From: Gemmatimonadota bacterium
GTDB lineage: Bacteria; Latescibacterota; UBA2968; UBA8231
DNA length: 5,777 nt
Direction of reading: 5' to 3'
NCBI GenBank assembly: GCA_009845645.1
Contig: VXZF01000766.1
Location: 1 to 5,777, forward strand
Part shown: piece after piece, positions 1 to 5,777 of the stretch
Position numbering within the stretch: position 1 is the stretch's first letter
How the letters are laid out: each line of letters begins with the position of its first letter
Notes under the pieces: model-generated
The model's database searches: none
Told to the model about the DNA's origin: nothing
What the model saw: only the letters and a program-made list of their open reading frames with translations
Program-made: the position numbers and the translations under genes

Positions 1-12
1 AGAAAATGCAAT

Positions 13-1407
13 ATGGCAGCGTATGATGTGGTAGTTATCGGCGGTGGCCCAGGTGGGTATTCAGCCGCCATTCGCGCGCGGCAGTTGGGATTAAAGACCG
101 CGCTGATCGAAGACGCTGAGTTGGGCGGCACCTGTCTCAATTGGGGCTGCATTCCCACCAAGGCCCTGCTCAAGCAAGCCGAAGTGTACCAGCTTTTCTT
201 GCGCGCCGACGAGTTCGGCTTGCGCGTTGATAAGCCGGCAGTGGATTGGGATGCGGTCATTGGCCGGAGCCGCCAGGTAGCAGCGCAGTTGTCCAAAGGC
301 GTGGCCTATCTGATGCAGAAGAACCAAGTTGAGGTATTCGCCGCTAGGGGCCGGTTGACGCCTAGCCGCCAAGTTGCGGTTGAGGACGGTGAGGGCGAGG
401 TCGTGGCCGAGTTGGATGCCGCACACGTGGTGCTAGCTACTGGCGGCCGCCCCAAATCCATTCCGGGCGTGGAATTCGATGGCGAGCGGATCATCGCCAG
501 CCGCGAGGCCATGATCGTTGCCGAACAGCCCGCTTCCCTCGCCATCATCGGGGCCGGGGCCATTGGCGTAGAATTCGCCTATTTCTATCGCGCCTTTGGC
601 AGCAAGGTGCTGCTTTTGGAAGCCCTGCCCCAAGTCTTGCCGCGCGAAGACGAGGAGATCGCCGCAGGACTGGCCGAGAGTTTGACACGGCAGGGGATAG
701 AAGTGGTGACCGAAGCCCGGGTCGAGGAGGTCAAAAGACAAAAGCGCGGGGTCGCGTTGCGCTATCGGGTTGGCGAAGAGCAAAAGACGCGGAGAGTAGA
801 TCAAGTGCTGGTTGCCACTGGGGTCCAGGGTAATATCGAGGGATTGGGGTTAGAAGCCTTGGGCATCCGCACCCGCGACGACGCAATTGTGGTTGATGAG
901 CGGATGCAGACCAGTGCCAAGGGCATCTACGCGATTGGCGACGTGGCCGGTCCGCCGCTGTTGGCGCACGCAGCCGCGCAGGAGGGAATTGCGGCCGTCG
1001 AGTTTATAGCTGGCTGCGACCGGCCCACCTTGGACCCGCGCCAAGTGCCCAACTGCATCTATTGCCAGCCGCAAGTAGCCAGCGTCGGTCTGAGCGAAAG
1101 CCAAGCGCGCGAAGCTGGGTACGATGTCAAGGTCGGGCGCTTTCCGTTTGCAGCTAGCGGCAAGGCGCAAGCCGCCGGGGAGACTGAAGGGCTGGTCAAG
1201 CTAGTCTTTGACGCGCGCTACGGCGAATTGTTGGGCGGGGCCATTCTAGGGGCCGAGGCCACGGAGTTGATCGCCGAATTGACGCTGGCCCTGCGGCTCG
1301 AGGCCACCTATGAAGAGCTGTTGCTGACCTCTCACGCCCATCCAACGCTTTCCGAGGCCGTGATGGAAGCGGCCGGACAGGCGTTTGGCGAGGCGATTAA
1401 CTATTAG
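13..1407 (+). CDS. lpdA: Dihydrolipoyl dehydrogenase (E3 / glycine cleavage L protein)
   Basis: FAD-dependent disulfide oxidoreductase that re-oxidises dihydrolipoamide on 2-oxo-acid dehydrogenase complexes or the glycine-cleavage H protein, passing electrons to NAD+; cytoplasmic homodimer. At 464 aa it has the full family length. Visible in order: an N-terminal FAD Rossmann motif GGGPGG (residues 10-15); the redox disulfide GGTCLNWGCIPTK with C41 and C46; a second Rossmann motif GAGAIG (180-185) followed by E203, the acid expected for NAD rather than NADP; the FAD-contacting AIGDVAG with D310; and a C-terminal dimerisation domain ending in HAHPTLSE, giving the catalytic H443/E448 pair. All key residues are intact. 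The start at 13 places MAAYDVVVIGGG exactly where family members begin; the frame is open to the left edge and only 12 upstream bases are visible, so no RBS can be judged. The partner E1/E2 or glycine-cleavage genes are not in view, so which complex it serves is unknown. Other disulfide reductases (mercuric, glutathione) are less likely given the CxxxxC context and C-terminal motif. Confidence 0.96.
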   Translation: MAAYDVVVIGGGPGGYSAAIRARQLGLKTALIEDAELGGTCLNWGCIPTKALLKQAEVYQLFLRADEFGLRVDKPAVDWDAVIGRSRQVAAQLSKGVAYLMQKNQVEVFAARGRLTPSRQVAVEDGEGEVVAELDAAHVVLATGGRPKSIPGVEFDGERIIASREAMIVAEQPASLAIIGAGAIGVEFAYFYRAFGSKVLLLEALPQVLPREDEEIAAGLAESLTRQGIEVVTEARVEEVKRQKRGVALRYRVGEEQKTRRVDQVLVATGVQGNIEGLGLEALGIRTRDDAIVVDERMQTSAKGIYAIGDVAGPPLLAHAAAQEGIAAVEFIAGCDRPTLDPRQVPNCIYCQPQVASVGLSESQAREAGYDVKVGRFPFAASGKAQAAGETEGLVKLVFDARYGELLGGAILGAEATELIAELTLALRLEATYEELLLTSHAHPTLSEAVMEAAGQAFGEAINY

Positions 1408-1410
1408 GAA
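1406..1410 (+). promoter_or_regulatory. Shine-Dalgarno overlapping the lpd stop, decides the aminotransferase start
   Basis: AGGAA shares two bases with the TAG stop of the upstream lpd gene. It abuts the ATG at 1411 directly, too close to serve it, but lies 6 bases before the in-frame ATG at 1417, an ideal spacing. This favours 1417 as the true start and suggests that ribosomes finishing lpd re-initiate on the next gene. Confidence 0.6.
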
Positions 1411-1416
1411 ATGGGA

Positions 1417-2640
1417 ATGGGGAATGTAGAGTCGCGTGGCATAGAGCCTCCCTCGTTGCCACCGTTGGACCAGCTCCTGCCAGCCGAGCCGCTGCTGTTG
1501 ATGGGGGCCGGGCCGGTGCCGGTGGCGACGGAGATCGCGCGCGCCGGTGGCATGGTCATCAACCACTTGGGGCCGACGATGGATCGGCTGGTAGAGCACA
1601 TCAAGCAACTGGCTGGCTATGCCTTTCAGACGGCAGATAAGCACATCTTGGGAGTTGGGGGGCCGGCGTCGGCGGCCATGGAGATGGCGATGGGCAATTT
1701 GCTGTGGCCGGGCCGCCGCGCCTTGGTTCTGCAAAACGGGTGGTTTAGCGGGCGCTTTGCCGAGATGGCGGCTGGCGTGGGAGCTGAGGTCGAAGTGCTG
1801 GCCGTGCCGGAAGGGCAAGCTATCTGCGCCGAGCGCGTTGCTGAGCGCCTCAAGAATCAACACTACGACGTAGTGACGATGGTGCAGGGTGAGACGTCGA
1901 GTGGCGTCTGCACGACCGAGCTGCCGGCGATTGCTCGCTTGTGCCGCGAGCACGGGGCGCTGGCAGTAGTCGATGCGGTCTGCACGTTGAGCACTATGCC
2001 GTTGGAAAAGGACGCTTGGGGCGTTGACGTGGTTTTCACGGGCAGTCAGAAGGGGCTGTCGTCGCTGCCGGGCGTGGCGTTAATCGCCTTTTCCGACGCG
2101 GCTTGGGAGCAGGTGCAGCAGCATCCTGGCCCAAGGCCACACTGGTGTTTGGACGCACTGCGGGCAGAAAACTTTTGGCAGCAACACCAGTACCACTACA
2201 CGGCCCCGGTCTCGGGGTTGTTAGCCCTGCACGAAGCCTTGCGGCTGGTCTGCGAGGAGACGCTGGAGCGCCGCTTTGCGCGGCATCGGCACTCGTCGCT
2301 GGCGCTGCAAGCTGGCATCGAGAAGATGGGCCTCGTGCTGAATGCGCCGCGTCGTATTCGCCTCAACTCAGTGGTGGCAATCCAAGTACCCGCTGGGGTA
2401 GATAGCGCCCGAGTGCGCGCCGATATGTCAAACCGCTTTCACGTCGAGATATCCGGGGCCTTTGGCCTCGACATTGTGCGCATCGGCCAGATGGGCGAGC
2501 AGTGCCGAGCGCCCCACTTGTTTCGCGTGTTGCACGCCTTGGGCGGTGCCCTAGCGCACGAAGGAGCCAGCATGAATACCAGCGCGGGTATGGCGGCGCT
2601 GGAGTATTATTTGGCCGGCTATGCGGACGATTTGTTTTGA
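1417..2640 (+). CDS. Class V PLP aminotransferase, alanine/serine-glyoxylate type
   Basis: Fold-type I PLP enzyme that probably moves an amino group from alanine, serine or a related donor to glyoxylate, giving glycine; cytoplasmic, dimeric in the family. Numbered from the 1417 start (407 aa): GAGPVP near 30-35 is the family's N-terminal GPGP-like signature; NGWFSGR at 107-113 places F110 at the ring-stacking position (W108 in human AGXT, from memory); QGETSSG (157-163) is the PLP-contacting ETSxG; VDAV has D186 for the pyridine nitrogen; GSQKGL carries the Schiff-base lysine K212; YHYTAP gives Y259 and T262 for phosphate contact across the dimer; VRIGQMG holds R355, the substrate-carboxylate arginine. 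A roughly 25-residue tail follows, as I recall for prokaryotic members. An alternative ATG at 1411 adds Met-Gly only; 1417 has the better RBS spacing. It starts 9 bases after the lpd stop. Alternatives: ureidoglycine-glyoxylate (PucG-like) or phosphonate-type transaminase; no purine-catabolic or phosphonate genes are nearby. Family confident, substrate not. Confidence 0.88.
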   Translation: MGNVESRGIEPPSLPPLDQLLPAEPLLLMGAGPVPVATEIARAGGMVINHLGPTMDRLVEHIKQLAGYAFQTADKHILGVGGPASAAMEMAMGNLLWPGRRALVLQNGWFSGRFAEMAAGVGAEVEVLAVPEGQAICAERVAERLKNQHYDVVTMVQGETSSGVCTTELPAIARLCREHGALAVVDAVCTLSTMPLEKDAWGVDVVFTGSQKGLSSLPGVALIAFSDAAWEQVQQHPGPRPHWCLDALRAENFWQQHQYHYTAPVSGLLALHEALRLVCEETLERRFARHRHSSLALQAGIEKMGLVLNAPRRIRLNSVVAIQVPAGVDSARVRADMSNRFHVEISGAFGLDIVRIGQMGEQCRAPHLFRVLHALGGALAHEGASMNTSAGMAALEYYLAGYADDLF

Positions 2641-2694
2641 TCTGTTAAAGGCAACCAAGAGGATCGATAGTTTGATCGGCTGGCGTTTCTTTAG

Positions 2695-2700
2695 AAAGGA
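2695..2700 (+). promoter_or_regulatory. Ribosome binding site of the SelA-like gene
   Basis: AAAGGA ends 6 bases before the ATG at 2707, a standard strength and spacing. It fixes the start and lets this gene be translated independently of the aminotransferase, which ends 66 bases earlier. In the rest of the gap (2641-2694) I see no convincing -35/-10 pair and no GC-rich hairpin with a T-tract, so read-through from the upstream genes is the simplest reading. Confidence 0.65.
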
Positions 2701-2706
2701 CTCCTG

Positions 2707-3813
2707 ATGGGTGATACCCTAGCGTATCCAACCTACGAAAGCCTCGGTGTGCGTCCCTTGGTCAACTGTCGAGGAACCTTTACTATCATCAGCGGCTCGT
2801 TGATTTTGCCCGAAGTGCGGCAGGCCATAGTCGAGGCCTCCAAGCAATACGTCCACCTCGACGAGTTGATGGAAGCCGTCGGAGTGCGCATCGGCGAGTT
2901 GATGCAGTGTGAGTGGGGGCTTGTTACTAATGGTTGCGCTGCGGCGCTGTGCCAAGTTACAGCCGCTTGCGTGGCCGGCACGGATCCCGAGAAAATGGCG
3001 CGGTTGCCCGACACTACGGGCATGAAAAACCAAGTCCTCGTCCAGTCGAGCCACCGCCACGTGTACGATCACGCCGTGCGCATGGTCGGCGTCGAAATGG
3101 TCGAGGTCGAGACGCTTGCCGAACTCGACGCGGCCTTGTCGGACCGTACGGCCATGCTGTTGGTGTTTGGCGATGCGGCCGAGCGGGGGCCGATCTCGGT
3201 GGCGGCTATGGCAGCGGCCGGGCAGCGGCACGGCGTGCCGACGTTTGTCGATGCCGCGGCCGAGCGGCCGGATGTGCCCAACTGGTATCTGGAGCAGGGA
3301 GCCGAGGCAGTGGCTTATTCGGGCGGCAAGTGCCTGCGCGGGCCGCAGGCGTCGGGCTTGGTCTTGGGGCGCAAGGAACTGTTGCAGGCGGCCTTCCTCA
3401 ACGGGGCACCGCACCACGCGCTGGGGAGGCCGATGAAGGCGGGCAAAGAAGAAATCATGGGGCTGTTGGCCGCGGTGGAGCAGTGGGTGGTGCGCGACCA
3501 TGCAGCCGAATGGCGGGAGTGGGAGCGGCGCTTGGCCGTGATAGCGGCGGCAGTGGAGCCGTTTCCGTCGGTGGCGACGCAAGTCAATCAGCCCGGGCGC
3601 TCGAATGTCGCGCCGAACTTGGCGGTGCGCTGGGATCGAGACCAGCTAGCCATCAGTGGTAACGAACTAGCGCGCCAACTATCGGTTGGCCAACCGCGAA
3701 TCGAGATCGCCGCCCACGAGAGCGGCTTTGGGATCAATCCCTATATGATGGAGCCTGGCGAGGAAGACATTGTGGCGCAGCAGGTGAGTGAGGTTTTGGC
3801 CGCAGTTAGTTAG
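2707..3813 (+). CDS. SelA-like fold-type I PLP enzyme, substrate unknown
   Basis: A PLP enzyme of the selenocysteine synthase-like / cysteine desulfurase superfamily, the group that includes SelA and the D-glucosaminate-6-phosphate ammonia-lyase-like proteins. Seen in the 368 aa product: an N-terminal ESLGVRPLVNCRGT (11-24), typical of this group; the phosphate-region TNGCAAAL (74-81); a family-like HRHVYDHAVRMVGVEMVEV block near 118-136; FVDAAAE with D182 for the pyridine nitrogen; and YSGGKCLRGPQ (204-214) with K208 as the Schiff-base lysine. Bacterial SelA is about 460 residues and carries an N-terminal tRNA-Sec-binding domain; this protein starts directly in the catalytic fold, so it is not expected to charge tRNA-Sec, whatever automated names say. 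No selB, selC or selD is nearby. The chemistry is more likely beta-elimination, ammonia-lyase, aldolase or racemase-type on a small amino compound. It has its own RBS, is probably in the operon with the aminotransferase, and its last 8 bases overlap the convergent PBP gene. Family sure, reaction unknown. Confidence 0.85.
   Translation: MGDTLAYPTYESLGVRPLVNCRGTFTIISGSLILPEVRQAIVEASKQYVHLDELMEAVGVRIGELMQCEWGLVTNGCAAALCQVTAACVAGTDPEKMARLPDTTGMKNQVLVQSSHRHVYDHAVRMVGVEMVEVETLAELDAALSDRTAMLLVFGDAAERGPISVAAMAAAGQRHGVPTFVDAAAERPDVPNWYLEQGAEAVAYSGGKCLRGPQASGLVLGRKELLQAAFLNGAPHHALGRPMKAGKEEIMGLLAAVEQWVVRDHAAEWREWERRLAVIAAAVEPFPSVATQVNQPGRSNVAPNLAVRWDRDQLAISGNELARQLSVGQPRIEIAAHESGFGINPYMMEPGEEDIVAQQVSEVLAAVS
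3806..3813. other. Overlapping convergent stop codons in a TTAGTTAG repeat
   Basis: The tandem TTAG pair ends both genes. The + strand SelA-like frame stops at TAG 3811-3813, and the - strand PBP frame stops at TAA, read 3808 to 3806. There is therefore no intergenic space for a separate terminator between the convergent genes, and none is obvious in the adjacent coding sequence. Confidence 0.9.
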
Positions 3814-5777
3814 GCCGCTCGCCCCGGCGCAAGGCCACGGACAGCGGCTCAATCCCGTCCTCGTTGGGCTTTGAGCTCACCTCGCCGGTGCGGGGATCCA
3901 CGCTGTAGATCATCACGGCCTCGGGCACGTCAAAATCCTTTTCCGGCCGCCCTTCATTTATGGCGATCATGAAGTCCGTCCAGATGGGCACGGCGCCGTT
4001 GCCGCCGGTGATTTGCACCCCGCGCGTATCCACCAGCTTATGAGTGCGGCGGTCGTCGAACCCCACCCAGACACTGGCGATTAAGTCCGGTGTGAAACCA
4101 GTAAACCAAGCGTCAGTATTGTCGTTGGTCGTGCCGGTCTTGCCAGCGGCTGGCCGCACAAAGCCGCGCTTGCGCACTTGGTGGCCGGTGCCGCGATCCA
4201 CGGTCTGACGCAAAAGGTGAACCATCTGCGCGGCGAGGTCGGGCGCGATAGCTTGGCGGATCTGCGGCTGGTGGGTAAAGATTGGCTGGCCGTCGGCATC
4301 GACAATCCGCTCTATCAAGGCCGGCGTCACCTGCAAGCCGTAGTTGGCGAAAATCCCGTACGCCGCGGCCATCTCCAATACGGTGACTTCGGCGACGCCC
4401 AAGACAATGCTCTTGTAGGCCCCTATTGGCCCAGCAAAACCCAAGCGGTGGGCTATTTCGACGACGCGGGGCGGACCGACGAGTTCGGAGATTTGTATGG
4501 CCGTGGAGTTGGCCGAGCGAACTAAGGCCCACGCTGCGGTCGTCTGTCCCAAGTAGCGGTTGTTGTAGTTGCGCGGTTGCCACTTTTGTCCATTGACGAT
4601 ATAGGTGCGCCGCTCGTCGTTAAAGATAGTAACCGGGCTGATCTCGCCCGCCTCCAAAGCTGCTAGGTAGGCTATTGGTTTAAAGCCGGAGCCGGGCTGG
4701 CGGCGGGCGGTGAGGGCCCGGTTGTAGTAGCTGACAAAAATGTCCCGGCCCCCGACCATGGCCAGCACTTTCCCGGTCGGCGACAGGCATACTAGTGCGC
4801 CTTGGACGTAAGCCGGGCGCTCGGCCATCGACGCTTCCGCATAGGGCTTAAACCCCAGCCGCTCATCTAACTCGACCATCCCCTTAGCTACCGCTTCTTC
4901 AGCCGCTTCTTGCATTGTAATGTCCAAGGTGGTATAGACCTTCAGACTCCCATAATGCAGGGCCGACGGTCCCCACTGCCGGACGATTTCTGCGTTGATG
5001 GCTTCGACCCAATAGGGTACTGGGTTGCGGGGTGGGTAGCCGGGATTGATGAGGTCTTCGGCTCGGAGGGCGGCATATTCCTGGCGCGTCGCTAAGTCGA
5101 GGAAGCCGCTGGCGACCATGCGGTCGAGCACGTGTTGCAGCCGGGTGGTGGCCCGTTGGGGGTGTCGCAGGGGATTGTATTTGGTTGGGGCGTTGACTTG
5201 GCCGATGAGCAGAGCAGCGCGGGGCAGGCTCAGCGAGTCGGGGGTGGTGTCGAAGAAGGTGATCGCGGCGTCGTGAATGCCGTAGGCGTTGGTGCCGTAG
5301 AATACCTCGTTGAGGTACAGCTCTATGAGGCGATTTTTGTAAGCGGGTTGCCCAACGGCGTTGGTGTCTGGATACGAGGCGGCAAAAAACGCCTCTAGTT
5401 GCAAGGCGAGGAGTGCTTCCGAGAGCTTGCGCGCAAAGGTCTTTTCCGGCGAAAAGAACAGGCGCTTGACGAGCTGTTGGGTCAAGGTGCTGCCGCCGCG
5501 CGTAATGCTGCCCTTGCGCAGGTTATCGCGCACCGCGCCGCCGATGGCCAGCAGGTCGATGCCTCGGTGGTGGTAAAAGTGCGCGTCTTCCGTGGCGATG
5601 AGCGCTTGCACGACATGGGGGCTGATGGCTTCGAGGCGCACCCATTGGCGGCTCTGATTGAAGGTGTAGATGCGCTCGCCAGAAGCCGCGTACATCTCCG
5701 TGCCAGGGCGGATGCCCAACTCGTGCGGATCGGTGGGCAGGCTGGGCAAGTTAGGGGCCATGCGCCAGATGGCGTAC
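3806..5777 (-). CDS. Bifunctional class A penicillin-binding protein (PBP1A family), 5' partial
   Basis: Peptidoglycan synthase that polymerises lipid II into glycan strands and crosslinks the stem peptides, on the outer face of the cytoplasmic membrane. Numbering from the Met codon at 5761-5759 (651 aa visible from there): GT51 domain with EDAHFYHHRG (catalytic E58), GGSTLTQQ (89-96), RKLSE (second glutamate E115) and KNRLIELYLNEVFYG (142-156); a linker with KVYTTLD (274-280); then transpeptidase motifs SGFK (S358, K361), SAN (S416-N418) and KTGT (541-544). All catalytic motifs are intact. The Met at 5761 is probably internal: no membrane anchor follows it, the frame stays open to the window edge (Tyr-Ala-Ile-Trp-Arg just before it), and family members have a cytoplasmic tail plus transmembrane helix before this point. 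The true start therefore lies outside the window. From KVYTTLD to the transpeptidase core is only about 45 residues, leaving no room for a large OB/ODD insert like that of E. coli PBP1A. Alternatives such as PBP1C are disfavoured by the C-terminus, which lacks a recognisable extra domain. Confidence 0.95.
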   Translation of the reverse strand, partial: YAIWRMAPNLPSLPTDPHELGIRPGTEMYAASGERIYTFNQSRQWVRLEAISPHVVQALIATEDAHFYHHRGIDLLAIGGAVRDNLRKGSITRGGSTLTQQLVKRLFFSPEKTFARKLSEALLALQLEAFFAASYPDTNAVGQPAYKNRLIELYLNEVFYGTNAYGIHDAAITFFDTTPDSLSLPRAALLIGQVNAPTKYNPLRHPQRATTRLQHVLDRMVASGFLDLATRQEYAALRAEDLINPGYPPRNPVPYWVEAINAEIVRQWGPSALHYGSLKVYTTLDITMQEAAEEAVAKGMVELDERLGFKPYAEASMAERPAYVQGALVCLSPTGKVLAMVGGRDIFVSYYNRALTARRQPGSGFKPIAYLAALEAGEISPVTIFNDERRTYIVNGQKWQPRNYNNRYLGQTTAAWALVRSANSTAIQISELVGPPRVVEIAHRLGFAGPIGAYKSIVLGVAEVTVLEMAAAYGIFANYGLQVTPALIERIVDADGQPIFTHQPQIRQAIAPDLAAQMVHLLRQTVDRGTGHQVRKRGFVRPAAGKTGTTNDNTDAWFTGFTPDLIASVWVGFDDRRTHKLVDTRGVQITGGNGAVPIWTDFMIAINEGRPEKDFDVPEAVMIYSVDPRTGEVSSKPNEDGIEPLSVALRRGERPN

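Noticed and set aside
6..26. Short ATG-initiated frame of six codons overlapping the lpd start
   Set aside because: Could be a leader peptide or chance; too short and no upstream sequence is visible to judge it.
1246..1953. - strand open frame (235 codons) across the lpd/aminotransferase junction
   Set aside because: His/Arg/Gln-rich translation with no domain signature, opposite two well-supported genes.
2664..2678. CGAT/ATCG inverted repeat as a terminator between the PLP genes
   Set aside because: A four-pair stem with no T-tract after it; too weak to call.
2672..2696. Possible promoter (TTGATC with TTAGAA) before the SelA-like gene
   Set aside because: The spacer is only 13 bases, and no -10-like hexamer lies at 16-18 bases.
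2719..3582. Long - strand open frame (287 codons) antisense to the SelA-like gene
   Set aside because: Arg/His-rich translation with no recognisable motif; an expected by-product of a GC-rich coding strand with few stops in the opposite frame.
2934..3662. + strand open frame (242 codons) inside the SelA-like gene in another frame
   Set aside because: Gly/Arg/Ala-rich low-complexity translation, while the overlapping frame has clear PLP-enzyme motifs.
2707..3813. Calling the gene selA (selenocysteine synthase)
   Set aside because: The tRNA-binding N-terminal domain is missing and no selenocysteine machinery is nearby.

Overview
The window is a compact, GC-rich bacterial segment with four protein genes and almost no non-coding DNA; the longest gap is 66 bases. 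Three genes lie on the + strand: a dihydrolipoyl dehydrogenase, a class V aminotransferase of the alanine/serine-glyoxylate type, and a short SelA-like PLP enzyme. A bifunctional class A penicillin-binding protein is on the - strand, runs toward them, and is cut off by the right edge. I see no rRNA, tRNA, CRISPR array, insertion sequence or phage gene.

Left and centre (1-3813): lpd and the aminotransferase are separated by only a few bases. The aminotransferase's Shine-Dalgarno sequence overlaps the lpd stop codon, so the two are probably co-transcribed and translationally coupled. The SelA-like gene follows after 66 bases with its own good ribosome binding site and no visible terminator before it, so it probably belongs to the same transcript. 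The two PLP enzymes are both fold-type I but from different subfamilies. The three genes suggest amino-acid/2-oxo-acid metabolism. A glyoxylate-to-glycine step feeding a lipoyl-dependent complex such as glycine cleavage is possible, but no E2, H-, P- or T-protein gene is visible to support it.

Right (3806-5777): a peptidoglycan synthase with glycosyltransferase (GT51) and transpeptidase domains and all expected catalytic motifs. It is probably unrelated functionally to the + strand genes. Its stop codon overlaps the stop region of the SelA-like gene by 8 bases.

Organism: a peptidoglycan-making bacterium with a GC-rich genome. Gene content alone does not fix the phylum. The mixture of common genes resembles environmental uncultured lineages (for example Latescibacterota- or Poribacteria-like genomes), but that is only an impression. 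The window looks mainly like ordinary housekeeping/metabolic DNA; I do not see a convincing undescribed system. The most open question is the substrate of the SelA-like enzyme and its pairing with the aminotransferase.
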